Positions 19,407 to 28,118 of a stretch of 64,000 nt of DNA are shown piece by piece. Under the pieces are notes generated by a model. It did not search any database, was not told where the DNA came from, and worked only from the letters and a program-made list of their open reading frames with translations. Origin of the DNA: Parafrankia irregularis (lineage in GTDB: Bacteria; Actinomycetota; Actinomycetes; Frankiales; Frankiaceae). The DNA lies in contig NZ_FAOZ01000005.1 of NCBI RefSeq assembly GCF_001536285.1, forward strand, positions 423,813 to 487,812, written 5' to 3'. Positions within the stretch are counted from its first letter, which is position 1. Every line of letters starts with the position of its first letter. Position numbers and translations under genes: made by a program.

Positions 19407-20510
19407 ATGGGAGCCTCCACTCGCAGGGTTCGACTCGTCCTGCTGTTCGGCGGGCGTAGCACCGAGCACGCCATCTCGTGTGTGTCGGCCGGCGGAGTCC
19501 TGCGGGCTCTGGACCGGTCCCGTTATGACGTGATTCCGGTCGGCATCGACCCCGAGGGCCGCTGGGTGGTGCTGCCCGAGGACAGTCCCGTCCTCACCGC
19601 CGTCAGCGCGGACCTGCCCACCGTGAACGCGGCGGACGGCATCGAGGTCACGCTCACCCCGGATCCGACCAGGCCCCGGCTGCTCGTGTCCGACCCGTCC
19701 TCGCCGCTGCGCGATCTGGGGACCGTCGACGTCGTCTTCCCCCTCCTGCACGGCCCGTTCGGCGAGGACGGCACCATCCAGGGCCTGCTGGAAATGAGCG
19801 GCCTGCCCTATGTCGGTTCCGGCGTGTTCGCCAGCGCCACCTCCATGGACAAGCAGCACATGAAGCGCATCCTCGCCGCCAGCGGGCTGCCCGTCGGCCC
19901 CTACACGGTCGTGCGGCCCGGGCAGACGCTCTCGGAGACCGAACGCGAGCGGCTCGGGCTGCCGGTCTTCGTCAAGCCCGCACGCGGCGGCTCCAGCATC
20001 GGCATCAGCCGGGTGGACGCCTGGGCGGATCTCGACACCGCGTTCAAGGCCGCCCGGTCCAGTGATCCCAAGGTGCTCGTGGAGGCGGCGATCGTCGGCC
20101 GCGAGATCGAATGCGGTGTGCTCGACCGACTCGACGGCTCCGGGCCCGAGGCCAGCGTGCCCGCCGAGATCACCGTGACGTCGTCTGCGGGGTTCTACGA
20201 CTTCGAGGCCAAGTACGTCTCCGACGGGGCTCGCCTCGACGTACCGGCCCAGCTGCCCGACGAGCTCACCGAACGGGTGCGTGCCACGGCGACGGCTGCC
20301 TACGAGGCCCTCGACTGCGCCGGCCTGGCCCGTGTCGACATGTTCGTCACGCCCGCGGGCGACATCGTTCTCAACGAGGTCAACACCATGCCCGGGTTCA
20401 CCTCGACCTCGATGTTCCCGCAGGTGTGGGCGGCCAGCGGTCTCGACTTCGCAGCTCTCACCGACCGCCTCGTCCAGCTGGCCCTGCGCGATGGTTCCGG
20501 GCTGCGCTGA
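19407..20510 (+). CDS. ddl: D-alanine--D-alanine ligase
   Basis: ATP-grasp ligase forming the D-Ala-D-Ala end of peptidoglycan precursors in the cytoplasm. 367 residues: RLVLLFGGRSTEHAISCVSA at the N-terminus, HGPFGEDGTIQGLLEMSGLP, the ATP-binding loop VFVKPARGGSSIGISRV and the metal-binding end NEVNTMPGFTSTSMFPQVW. The ATG at 19407 matches the family start (RVRLVLLFGG); an ATG ten codons upstream is possible. A perfect hairpin overlaps the stop codon. Confidence 0.97.
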   Translation: MGASTRRVRLVLLFGGRSTEHAISCVSAGGVLRALDRSRYDVIPVGIDPEGRWVVLPEDSPVLTAVSADLPTVNAADGIEVTLTPDPTRPRLLVSDPSSPLRDLGTVDVVFPLLHGPFGEDGTIQGLLEMSGLPYVGSGVFASATSMDKQHMKRILAASGLPVGPYTVVRPGQTLSETERERLGLPVFVKPARGGSSIGISRVDAWADLDTAFKAARSSDPKVLVEAAIVGREIECGVLDRLDGSGPEASVPAEITVTSSAGFYDFEAKYVSDGARLDVPAQLPDELTERVRATATAAYEALDCAGLARVDMFVTPAGDIVLNEVNTMPGFTSTSMFPQVWAASGLDFAALTDRLVQLALRDGSGLR

Positions 20511-20544
20511 GACCTCGGTCGTGGGCCACCACCGAGGTCTCAGC
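20506..20544. terminator. Bidirectional terminator between ddl and DUF3515 gene
   Basis: GCTGAGACCTCGGT (20506-20519) and ACCGAGGTCTCAGC (20531-20544) form a perfect 14-base stem with an 11-base loop. The left arm includes the ddl stop codon, and the convergent DUF3515 gene ends 53 bases further on. Position and perfect pairing support a terminator serving both strands. Confidence 0.75.
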
Positions 20545-20596
20545 ACGACGGTGCCGGTCGGCGCACCTCGTGCCGATCGTGACCGCCGCTCTTCGG

Positions 20597-21091
20597 CTAA
20601 CCCTCCGTGCCCGCGGTGGGCTCGGTGTGCTCCCGCACGGCCGGCGCCAGCGCGACCAGGACCTCGAAGGCCTGTTGGCCCGCCGGCAGTGTCAGCACCA
20701 CCTGGGGGGTCCTGGTCGGCGTCGAGTACCTGATCCGGTCACCGAGGGCCTCGGTGAACCAGCCGACCTCGTCGATCGCGGAAAGCACCGTGGTCGGCCG
20801 GTAGCTGGCCGCGACACCTGTTGCACCACAGGTGAGAACAGCATCCGGCTTCGCTCCGTAGGCGGCCGCGCTGTCGACGGGAGGCTTCACCTCCCGGCGA
20901 TCCAGGCCTGCGCCGAGCGAATCGGGCAGCGCCGCGATCAGCGCGGCGCAGGCCGCCTGGTCTCCGACCGCCGGGGTCGGTGCCCCGGTGATCGAAACCG
21001 GCCCCGGACCACCGCAGGAAACGGACACCGCCCCGGCGACGACGAGCGGACCGGCGAGGCGGAACAGACGAAGCCGCGGCCTCCCTGTCAC
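20597..21091 (-). CDS. DUF3515 family lipoprotein
   Basis: Predicted secreted protein of 164 residues. A basic start (MTGRPRLRLFR) and hydrophobic segment lead to SVSCGGPG, a probable lipobox. The body has the family features CAALIAALPDSLGAGLDRRE, an internal Cys (LTCGATG) and the pattern IDEVGWFTEALGDRIRYST. Function is unknown; DUF3515 genes usually sit between ddl and thiL in actinobacteria, and here between ddl and a RAM-domain gene with thiL missing. Confidence 0.85.
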   Translation of the reverse strand: MTGRPRLRLFRLAGPLVVAGAVSVSCGGPGPVSITGAPTPAVGDQAACAALIAALPDSLGAGLDRREVKPPVDSAAAYGAKPDAVLTCGATGVAASYRPTTVLSAIDEVGWFTEALGDRIRYSTPTRTPQVVLTLPAGQQAFEVLVALAPAVREHTEPTAGTEG

Positions 21092-21164
21092 GCGCTCTCC
21101 TCCGGCCCCACGGGCCCAGGGAACCCTGGTGACGGGCAGTCTCGCTGCCCTGGGGAGCCTGCCC

Positions 21165-21398
21165 TCAGAAGTGGACCACCGGACATGTCAGCGTTCGGGT
21201 GATGCCGTCCACCGACTGGACCCGGGACATCACCAGCTTGCCGAGGTCGTCTACGCTCGACGCCTGCGCGCGGACGATGACGTCGTACGGACCGGTGACA
21301 TCCTCGGCCTGGGTGACCCCCGGGATCTGCTCGATCTCCTTGGCCACCGCCGCCGATTTGCCGACCTCAGTCTGGATAAGGATATACGCGTGTACCAC
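21165..21398 (-). CDS. Stand-alone Lrp/AsnC ligand-binding (RAM) domain protein
   Basis: 77-residue protein consisting only of the effector-binding domain of Lrp/AsnC regulators, with no helix-turn-helix: MVHAYILIQTEVGKSAAVAK, IPGVTQAEDVTGPYDVIVRA and VQSVDGITRTLTCPVVHF. Such domains assemble into rings and bind amino acids. By itself it may act as an amino-acid sensor or partner of a full Lrp protein. It lies beside the DUF3515 gene on the same strand, a known actinobacterial pairing. Confidence 0.9.
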   Translation of the reverse strand: MVHAYILIQTEVGKSAAVAKEIEQIPGVTQAEDVTGPYDVIVRAQASSVDDLGKLVMSRVQSVDGITRTLTCPVVHF

Positions 21399-21608
21399 AG
21401 ACGCTCCCTCGTCGGACGTCGACAGCCCGTCGAGCAGACACGGGCTGACAGAAGGTAACAGGCAAACGGGCCGGATGAGAGGGTCTGAGGCGAGGAATTT
21501 GCTCTGATCGCCCGACTGGCGCGGAGGAACCGCACTCCACGGGCGGCGAACTCGGCCGTTCCAGGCCTCTTACGCCCGCTTTGGCCCTCACTGTGAGGAT
21601 CCCCACGC

Positions 21609-22493
21609 ATGACCCCAGCAGTACCGCCGGATGCCGCCCCGCCGCGGGTGCTGACCATCGCCGGCTCCGATTCCGGCGGCGGCGCTGGCATCCAGGCGGA
21701 CCTGAAGACGATGCTCGCACTCGGTGTGCATGGCATGAGCGCCGTTGTGTCGGTCACCGCACAGAACTCGGTCGGCGTGCACGGCGTCTGGGACCTCCCT
21801 CCTGAAGCGGTCCGGGCGCAGATCCGCGCCGTCACCGAGGACATCGGCCTGGACGCGGTCAAGACGGGGATGCTCTCCTCCGCCGCCCTCGTCGAGACCG
21901 TGGCGCAGGAGCTGGCCACGATGTCCGTGCCGAGCGTCGTCGACCCGGTCGGCGTCTCCAAGCACGGCAACCCGCTGCTGGCCACCGACGCGGTGGACGT
22001 CCTGCGTCGCGAGCTGCTGCCCCGCGCCACCATCGTCACCCCGAACCTGGACGAGGTGCGACTGCTGACCGGCGTCGACGTCGTCGACGAGACGGGCCTG
22101 CGCCGCGCCGCCGACGCCCTGCTGGCCCTCGGGCCGACCTGGGTGCTCGTCAAGGGCGGCCACCTGCCCGGCGACGCGGTCGATCTGCTCACCGACGGCT
22201 CAGCCAGCTACGAGCTGCGCTCTCCTCGTCTGCCCCGCATCCACACGCATGGCACCGGCTGCACTCTCGCCTCGGCGATCGCGGCCCGCCTGGCCTGCGG
22301 TGATGACGTACCCTCCGCGGTCAGGGCCGCCAAGACCTACGTGACCGGGGCGCTCGCCGCGGGCTTCCCCCTCGGGGCGGGCATCGGCCCGGTGGACCAC
22401 GCCTACCTGACCCGGCGGCCGGCCCAGGCCCTCGGCCCCACCCGCGAGACCGAGCCGGCGGAGCCCGTGAGACCAATGGCGTCGTCTGATTGA
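21609..22493 (+). CDS. thiD: Hydroxymethylpyrimidine/phosphomethylpyrimidine kinase
   Basis: Two-step kinase making HMP pyrophosphate for thiamine synthesis. 294 residues of the ribokinase fold: [20 protein letters not shown] at the N-terminus, [30 protein letters not shown], and the ATP and catalytic region [11 protein letters not shown] ... [16 protein letters not shown] with the catalytic Cys in GTGC. The C-terminus has a short Pro/Glu-rich tail. No TPP riboswitch was recognised upstream. murA follows in the same direction after about 100 bases. Confidence 0.96.
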   Translation: MTPAVPPDAAPPRVLTIAGSDSGGGAGIQADLKTMLALGVHGMSAVVSVTAQNSVGVHGVWDLPPEAVRAQIRAVTEDIGLDAVKTGMLSSAALVETVAQELATMSVPSVVDPVGVSKHGNPLLATDAVDVLRRELLPRATIVTPNLDEVRLLTGVDVVDETGLRRAADALLALGPTWVLVKGGHLPGDAVDLLTDGSASYELRSPRLPRIHTHGTGCTLASAIAARLACGDDVPSAVRAAKTYVTGALAAGFPLGAGIGPVDHAYLTRRPAQALGPTRETEPAEPVRPMASSD

Positions 22494-22599
22494 ATCTCCC
22501 CGACTTCAAGTACCAGGTGCACAGCAGAGCGCGACGCACCATGAGATGTGACGAACCTTGCATTCTTGCACATCCGACCCATCGCCGTGGAGGCACCTC

Positions 22600-24039
22600 G
22601 TGAGGGAAACCGGTTCCGGTCTGACCACTCCCGCGGGTTCGGGCGACAGCACCGTTTCCGGCCCCGGCGCGGCTGCCGGCAGGCACCCCTTCCCGGACCC
22701 GCACTGGTACACGATCGCCGGCGGCGCACCGCTCACCGGCTCCGTCGAGGTCTCCGGAGCCAAGAACTCGGTCACCAAGCTCCTCGTCGCCACCCTGCTC
22801 ACTCCGGAGCCGTGCACCCTCACCAGGGTCCCACGCATCGTCGAGGTGGACGTCGTCCTCGGCATGCTGGCGGAGCTGGGGACGCAGGTCGAATGGCTGG
22901 ACGCGCAGACGGTGCGGGTGGCGACACCGACGATCGTCGACGCCTCCCTCTCGGAGGCCTACTCCGGCGTCAACCGCATTCCCATCCTGATGATGGGTCC
23001 GTTGCTGCACCGGGTGGGCGAGGCCGTCGTCCCGCTCCCCGGCGGGTGCCGCATCGGCAAGCGCCCGGTCGACTTCCACCTGGTCGGGCTGCGCGCCATG
23101 GGTGCCGAGATCATCGAGCAGCTCCGGTCCGTCGAGGTCAAGACGCTCGGCCTGCACGGGGCGCAGGTAACCCTGCCGTTCCCGAGCGTCGGGGCCACGG
23201 AGAACCTTTTGCTGGCCGCGGTCCGGGCCAAGGGCACCACGGTGATCTCCAACGCCGCGGTGGAACCCGAGATCATCGACCTGATCCTTTTCCTGCAGCA
23301 GATGGGCGCGCTGGTCGATGTCGAGGTCGACCGCACGATCGTGGTGCAGGGTGTCGAGTCGCTGCACGGCGCGCACCACGCCCCGATCCCGGACCGGATC
23401 GAGGTCGCGTCCTTCGCGGCCGCGGCGGTCGCGACGAACGGCCGGGTGGACGTCGTGGGAGCACGCCAGGAGCACGTGGCGACGTTCCTGAACCACCTGC
23501 GCCGCCTGGGCGGGGAGTTCGAGGTCAGCCAGCACGGCCTGACCTTCTACCGGGCACGTGAGCTCACCGCCACCCATGTGCAGACCGACGTCCACCCGGG
23601 CTACATGACCGACTGGCAGCAGCCGTTGACGGTGCTGCTCACCCAGGCCAAGGGTGCGTCGGTCATCCACGAGACGATCTACGAGGACCGGTTCGGCTAC
23701 ACCCGCCAGCTCAACGAGATGGGTGCCGACATCGCACTGTCCACCAGCTGCCTCGGTGGCAAGGCCTGCCGGTTCGCCTCCCGGGACTTCGAGCACTCGG
23801 CCGTCGTCAGCGGGCCGACCCCGCTGCGCGCCGCCGATCTGGAGATTCCCGACCTGCGGGCCGGCTTCGCCTACGTGATGGCCGCCCTGGTCGCCGAGGG
23901 GTCGAGCCTGATCCGCGGAACCCGCTTCCTGGAACGCGGCTACGAGGACCCGGTCGGGAAGCTGCGTTCGATCGGCGCCCTGATCGAGACCCGGCCCGCG
24001 GACGCCGTCCAGCCCACGCCGCCGGCCACGGCCTCCTGA
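22600..24039 (+). CDS. murA: UDP-N-acetylglucosamine 1-carboxyvinyltransferase
   Basis: First committed step of peptidoglycan synthesis, adding enolpyruvate to UDP-GlcNAc. From the GTG at 22600, with GTGGAGG six bases upstream, it is 479 residues. An N-terminal extension of about 35 Gly/Ser/Thr residues precedes the fold. The catalytic Cys is present at about residue 150 (LPGGCRIGKRPVDFHL), along with SGAKNSVTKLLVATLL and the C-terminal RAADLEIPDLRAGFAYVMAA. The Cys means the classical fosfomycin target is retained. Confidence 0.95.
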   Translation: MRETGSGLTTPAGSGDSTVSGPGAAAGRHPFPDPHWYTIAGGAPLTGSVEVSGAKNSVTKLLVATLLTPEPCTLTRVPRIVEVDVVLGMLAELGTQVEWLDAQTVRVATPTIVDASLSEAYSGVNRIPILMMGPLLHRVGEAVVPLPGGCRIGKRPVDFHLVGLRAMGAEIIEQLRSVEVKTLGLHGAQVTLPFPSVGATENLLLAAVRAKGTTVISNAAVEPEIIDLILFLQQMGALVDVEVDRTIVVQGVESLHGAHHAPIPDRIEVASFAAAAVATNGRVDVVGARQEHVATFLNHLRRLGGEFEVSQHGLTFYRARELTATHVQTDVHPGYMTDWQQPLTVLLTQAKGASVIHETIYEDRFGYTRQLNEMGADIALSTSCLGGKACRFASRDFEHSAVVSGPTPLRAADLEIPDLRAGFAYVMAALVAEGSSLIRGTRFLERGYEDPVGKLRSIGALIETRPADAVQPTPPATAS

Positions 24040-24086
24040 CCAGGCGTCGGAGTGGGCACGACCGAGATCGCCGCCTGAAGATCATG

Positions 24087-24205
24087 GGATTTTGGTTGTC
24101 CTGACGACCAAAATCCTCAACGCTTGCTCGGTAGCAACGGCTGCCCGAGGCTCGGGATCTCGCGACGGGCACTCCGGCGACCAAGATCCTCAGACCTTGG
24201 TCGCC
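24087..24205. repeat. Paired intergenic hairpins, family copy B
   Basis: B1 (24087-24116): GGATTTTGGTTGTC, loop CTGA, CGACCAAAATCC. B2 (24176-24205): GGCGACCAAG and CTTGGTCGCC, ten perfect pairs around ATCCTCAGAC. The cores TGGTYG/CGACCA and the ATCCTCA element match the copies at 16244-16369 and 41298-41440. It lies between convergent murA and gpsA, so it could end both transcripts. Confidence 0.75.
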
Positions 24206-24261
24206 AGCAGCAGCGGCAACGGCTCGCAGTGGCAACGGCAACGGCAGCACCGCCCTCGCTG

Positions 24262-25269
24262 CTAGCGGGGGCGGTACTCCGGGCCGGGCTCGTGGCTCAT
24301 CAGGTCCTTGACGGCCTCCAGCGGTGGCAGGCCCTCATAGAGCACCCGCTCGACCTGGCGGGTGATCGGCATCGACACTCCGAGGCCTTCGGCCAGCGCC
24401 AGCAGCGGCCGGCAGGACCGCACGCCCTCGGCGACCTGGAGCTGCTGCGCCAGCACCTGCTCCAACGTCATCCCACGGCCGAGCCGCTCACCGAAGGTCC
24501 GGTTCCGGGAGAGCGGGGATCCGCAGGTGGCGACCAGGTCACCGAGCCCGGCGAGCCCGGCGAACGTCATCGGCTCGGCGCCGAGCGCGGCGCCGAGCCG
24601 CATCGTCTCGGCCAGCCCGCGGGCGATCAGCGAGGCCTGGCTGTTGGTGCCGAAGCCCATGCCCTCCAGCATCCCGGCCGCGAGGGCGATCACGTTCTTC
24701 ACCGCCCCGCCGAGCTCGCAGCCGACGACGTCGCCGTTGGTGTAGGGCCGAAGGTAGGGCGTCCAGCAGGCGCTCTGGACCTGGTGCGCGGTGGCCGCCG
24801 AGGAACTGGCCACCACGGTGGCGGCGGGGTGCTCGACGGCGATCTCGCGCGCCAGGTTCGGACCGCTGACGACGGCGATGCGATCGGGGCCCACGCCGGC
24901 CGTCTGCGCGATCACCTCGCTCATCCGGTGGCTGGTGACGGCTTCCATGCCCTTCATCAGGCTGACGTAGACGGCCCCCGGCCCCACCATCGGCGCCCAG
25001 TCGAGCAGGCAGGACCGCAGCGCGTGCGACGGCACCGCCAGAACCACCAGTTCGGCGTCACGCAACGCCTGTTCCGGCCGCACCGTGGCGCGCACCTGGT
25101 CAGGAAGCCGGACGCCGTCGAGGTACCGGGGGTTCACATGACGGCCGTTGATGGAGTCCGCGACCTCCCGGTCCCGGGCGACCAGAGTGACGCGCGCACC
25201 CGCGTCGGCCAGCACCTTCGCGAAGACCGTGCCCCAGGAACCCGCGGTGAGCACCGCCGCGCGCCTCAC
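24262..25269 (-). CDS. gpsA: Glycerol-3-phosphate dehydrogenase [NAD(P)+]
   Basis: Makes sn-glycerol-3-phosphate from DHAP for phospholipids. 335 residues: Rossmann start AAVLTAGSWGTVFAKVLADAG (the first Gly of the usual GAGSWGT is Thr), VSLMKGMEAV, AVVSGPNLAREIA, the catalytic Lys region CELGGAVKNVIALAAGM, and FAGLAGLGDLVATCGSPLSRN. The GTG at 25269 overlaps the plsC stop by four bases (GTGA), so plsC and gpsA form a lipid-synthesis operon. Confidence 0.96.
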   Translation of the reverse strand: MRRAAVLTAGSWGTVFAKVLADAGARVTLVARDREVADSINGRHVNPRYLDGVRLPDQVRATVRPEQALRDAELVVLAVPSHALRSCLLDWAPMVGPGAVYVSLMKGMEAVTSHRMSEVIAQTAGVGPDRIAVVSGPNLAREIAVEHPAATVVASSSAATAHQVQSACWTPYLRPYTNGDVVGCELGGAVKNVIALAAGMLEGMGFGTNSQASLIARGLAETMRLGAALGAEPMTFAGLAGLGDLVATCGSPLSRNRTFGERLGRGMTLEQVLAQQLQVAEGVRSCRPLLALAEGLGVSMPITRQVERVLYEGLPPLEAVKDLMSHEPGPEYRPR

Positions 25270-26255
25270 CGCCGCTCCCCCGGCGCGGCCGGATCCCCGC
25301 CGACGCCGCCACCGGGCGCCAGGTCCCGGGGCTGTGCCAGCTCCCGGCTCGGGTTCGGGTACGCAGCGGCCGGGGCATCGGGCTGGACGGGAAGGACCTG
25401 ATCGAGCCCGGGGCGCCGCGGGCACGGTTCGCCGCGCAGACGCTCCAGCTCGACGAGCAGATCCGCCATCACCGCGTCGGTCACCTCACGTAGCAGCCGC
25501 GCGCTGTCGGCGCCGCCGTCCACAGCCGCACCAGCCGTGGCCTCAACGCTCACAGCCGCACCACCCGTGGCCTCAACGTCCACCACCTCAACGTCCACGG
25601 CCTCAACGCCCGCGGCCTCACCACCGGCAGCATCGCCACGGCCCGTCGCCCCGTTTCCAGGCAGCATGCGGGACCGTTCGGCGAAACGAGCCAGATCCAC
25701 AGCTCTCCCAGCATGAATCCGGATCTCCGGGCGGCGGAGCGGCCGCAGCCGGCGGTCCTTTCCCCAGATCTGTTGTGCACCCCACTGGGCCACCGGGATG
25801 ACCGGCGCGCCCGTGGCGAGGACCAGTCTCGCCACACCGGTGCGGGACCTGCTCGGCCAGTAGTCCGGATCGGTGGTGATCCCACCTTCCGGATAGATGA
25901 CCACGGCCCGCCCGGCCCGCAGCGCGGCGATCGCGTCGCGCAAGGCATCCTGCGCGCTCGGATCCCGGCGGTACACCGGAATCTGGCCGGCACTCGCCAG
26001 CACGTGGCGCAGGATCGGAACCTCCCACAACTCGCTAGTCGCCATGAACCGGGGGTTACGCCCGGTGGCATACACATAGTGCGCGAGCAGGGGTGGGTCC
26101 ACCGTCGAGAGGTGGTTCGCGACCAGGATGACACCACCCGAAGCGGGGATGTTCTCCTGACCGGACCAACGCCGCCGGGTCAGCAGTCGCGAGAGCGGCA
26201 GGATCATTGCCGCGGCGAGTGTGATCCCGGGGCCGCCCCGCCACGGTCGTCTCAT
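25266..26255 (-). CDS. plsC: 1-acyl-sn-glycerol-3-phosphate acyltransferase (PlsC type)
   Basis: Membrane-associated acyltransferase making phosphatidic acid. It has the NHLSTVD box (HX4D motif), a FMATSELWEVP segment, and YPEGGITTD as the EGG motif. The C-terminal 130 residues are a low-complexity tail with Val-Glu-Ala repeats (AVDVEVVDVEATGG and similar, coded by CCTCAACGTCCAC repeats) and a Pro-rich end. The start is uncertain: ATG 26255 gives MRRPWRGGPGITLAAAMI with a short hydrophobic segment. The frame stays open further upstream, but that part overlaps cofC antisense and is not credible coding. It overlaps gpsA by four bases. Confidence 0.9.
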   Translation of the reverse strand: MRRPWRGGPGITLAAAMILPLSRLLTRRRWSGQENIPASGGVILVANHLSTVDPPLLAHYVYATGRNPRFMATSELWEVPILRHVLASAGQIPVYRRDPSAQDALRDAIAALRAGRAVVIYPEGGITTDPDYWPSRSRTGVARLVLATGAPVIPVAQWGAQQIWGKDRRLRPLRRPEIRIHAGRAVDLARFAERSRMLPGNGATGRGDAAGGEAAGVEAVDVEVVDVEATGGAAVSVEATAGAAVDGGADSARLLREVTDAVMADLLVELERLRGEPCPRRPGLDQVLPVQPDAPAAAYPNPSRELAQPRDLAPGGGVGGDPAAPGERR

Positions 26256-26514
26256 GAACGCGAAGTCTTGCTCAGCGCCGGGAAGCCTGTCGAGTTCGTC
26301 GCGCGGTGGCGGGACACGGACCCGCGCGAGGCCTACGCCACCGATCGTACGTTCCGGCCGCGTTCGGACCGATCCGGGCGCCTTTGCCCGGCCCGAGCCA
26401 GCCGCCGGACGCGTCGCGGGCAGCCACGCGGCGTCAGCCGCGCCGGCCGGCCCCGGGGGCAGCCCCAGCCCGCCACGGCGCCTTCGCCGCTCCCGATGGC
26501 CTATCGTCTGCGCT

Positions 26515-27303
26515 GTGCAGTCCGCCGAGACGATGCCGCCATGGGTCGTGCTGGTACCGCTGAAACCGCTGCAGGCCGCGAAGTCCCGGCTCGACCATCC
26601 CGATCGCGGCGCGCTGGCCCTGGCGATGGCGCTGGACACCACCGCGGCCATCCTCGACGTCGACGCCGAGGTGGTGGGCTCGGTCATCGTCGTCACCGAC
26701 GACCCTTCGGCCCGCGAAGCCCTGGCCGACCTCGCGAAGGCGTACCCCGCCGCCACGTCCACGTCCACGTCCACGTCGGTGGCAGTGGCGGTGGACGTCG
26801 ACGTCGACCTCCACCGCCCCGGCAGGCCCGACGGATCCGTGAGGCGGGTGGGACGTCTGCTGGTAGCCGCGGACGAGCCGCGCAGCGGGCTTAACCCGGC
26901 GTTCGCGCATGCCGCGGCACTCGCCCGGCGGCTGCATCCGGGATGGGGGACGGCGGCCCTCTCCGCGGACCTGCCCGCGCTGCGGCCACAGGAGCTGCGC
27001 CGTGCGCTGACGGTCGCGCCGTCGACCGGCCACGCCGTGCTCGCGGACGCCGTCGGCACCGGCACCGTGCTGCTCAGCGCGGCGCCCGGCACCGAGCTGC
27101 GCCCGCGGTTCGGGTCAGGCAGCTTCCGGGCGCACCGCGACGCGGGAGCCACCGACCTCACCGGGATCCTGCGCGACCAGGTTCCCGGGCTGCGCCGCGA
27201 TGTCGACACGGTCTCCGATCTGGCTGACGCCCGCGCACTCGGGCTGGGCCCGGCGACGAGGCGGGTGCTGAAGGCCGACCCGTCGCCGCGCAGCGCGGCG
27301 TGA
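26515..27303 (+). CDS. cofC: 2-phospho-L-lactate/phosphoenolpyruvate guanylyltransferase (F420 synthesis)
   Basis: Nucleotidyltransferase activating phospholactate or PEP with GTP in coenzyme F420 synthesis (called FbiD in mycobacteria). The start WVVLVPLKPLQAAKSRLDHP carries the family KxxxxAKSRL motif. GLNPAFAHAAALAR, ALSADLPALRPQEL and GTELRPRFGSGSFRAHRDAGA follow. An insert near residues 80-110 (TSTSTSTSVAVAVDVDVDL) is coded by six-base tandem repeats and is probably a surface loop. The start is GTG 26515 or ATG 26533. Its stop overlaps the start of the next gene by four bases. F420 use fits actinobacteria. Confidence 0.9.
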   Translation: MQSAETMPPWVVLVPLKPLQAAKSRLDHPDRGALALAMALDTTAAILDVDAEVVGSVIVVTDDPSAREALADLAKAYPAATSTSTSTSVAVAVDVDVDLHRPGRPDGSVRRVGRLLVAADEPRSGLNPAFAHAAALARRLHPGWGTAALSADLPALRPQELRRALTVAPSTGHAVLADAVGTGTVLLSAAPGTELRPRFGSGSFRAHRDAGATDLTGILRDQVPGLRRDVDTVSDLADARALGLGPATRRVLKADPSPRSAA

Positions 27304-28118
27304 GCACCCCGCGCGCCGCGGCGGTCTCCCGCGGCGGGCTCGACGAGCTCACGGTGGTGAGCCTCGCCCACATCCATGATCCGGCGACGACGCCGATCTT
27401 CCCGGGGGACCCGGAGTTCACGCTGACCACCGCGGCGACGATCAACGAGGACGGCTACTACCTGCAGCAGGTGAGTTGCGGTGAGCACACCGGAACGCAC
27501 TGGGGGGCACCCGGCCACTTCGAGCCCGGTGGCGCCCTCGCCGACGACCTCAGCCCCGCGGACCTCTTCCTGCCCGCCGTGCGGGTCGACGTCCGGGCCG
27601 CCGCGGCCGCGGACCCCGACTACCGGGTGACGCTGGGCGACCTGGCGGCCTTCGAGCGCGAGCATGGCCGGATTCCCGCCGGGGCCGCCGTCATCGCCTG
27701 GACGGGCTGGGCCGACCGCTGGGGCACCCCCGCCTACGCGAACCTGGACCGGCACGGCCGCCTGCGCCAGCCGGGCTTCGGCCTGGACGCCGTCCGCTGG
27801 CTGATCGGCACCGGACGGCTCGGGCGACGGGGCGCTCTGGGCTCGGACACCTTCGGCCCGGATCCGGGCTCGGACGAGACATTCGCGGTCTCCAGGGAGC
27901 TCTTCCACGAACACCGCATATCCCTGGAGAACCTGACCAATCTCGCGGCGCTTCCCCCAGCCGGTGCCTGGGTGCTGGCCGGGGGCACCGTCAACCGGGC
28001 CGGCTCCGGCTCCGCCGCCACGGTGTTCGGCCTGGTCCCGCCCCGCCCGCGCGACGGCGGCCGGCGCAGGCGAACCACACGAACCATCCGCCATCAGGAT
28101 GGTCGACGCCACCGCTGA
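27300..28118 (+). CDS. Cyclase-family (kynurenine formamidase-like) metal hydrolase
   Basis: 272-residue protein of the cyclase/kynurenine formamidase-like family (PF04199), metal-dependent hydrolases of amide or cyclic substrates. The metal motif appears as GEHTGTHWGAPGHF, where many members have HxGTHxDxP; FPGDPEFTL and FGPDPGSDE are also family-like. The substrate cannot be told. The GTG at 27300 overlaps the cofC stop by four bases, so the two genes are co-translated, hinting at a link to F420-dependent metabolism. The last 25 bases overlap the convergent GGDEF-EAL gene; the C-terminus is an Arg-rich tail. Confidence 0.85.
   Translation: MSTPRAAAVSRGGLDELTVVSLAHIHDPATTPIFPGDPEFTLTTAATINEDGYYLQQVSCGEHTGTHWGAPGHFEPGGALADDLSPADLFLPAVRVDVRAAAAADPDYRVTLGDLAAFEREHGRIPAGAAVIAWTGWADRWGTPAYANLDRHGRLRQPGFGLDAVRWLIGTGRLGRRGALGSDTFGPDPGSDETFAVSRELFHEHRISLENLTNLAALPPAGAWVLAGGTVNRAGSGSAATVFGLVPPRPRDGGRRRRTTRTIRHQDGRRHR

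Noticed and set aside
21399-21608. Possible TPP riboswitch upstream of thiD
   Set aside because: The conserved CUGAGA and ACCUGA-type core words are not present in the right order; no supportable fold was seen.
26256-28112. Upstream extension of plsC to a 948-residue protein
   Set aside because: The extra 600 residues run antisense to cofC and the cyclase gene, and the acyltransferase fold starts only near 26255.
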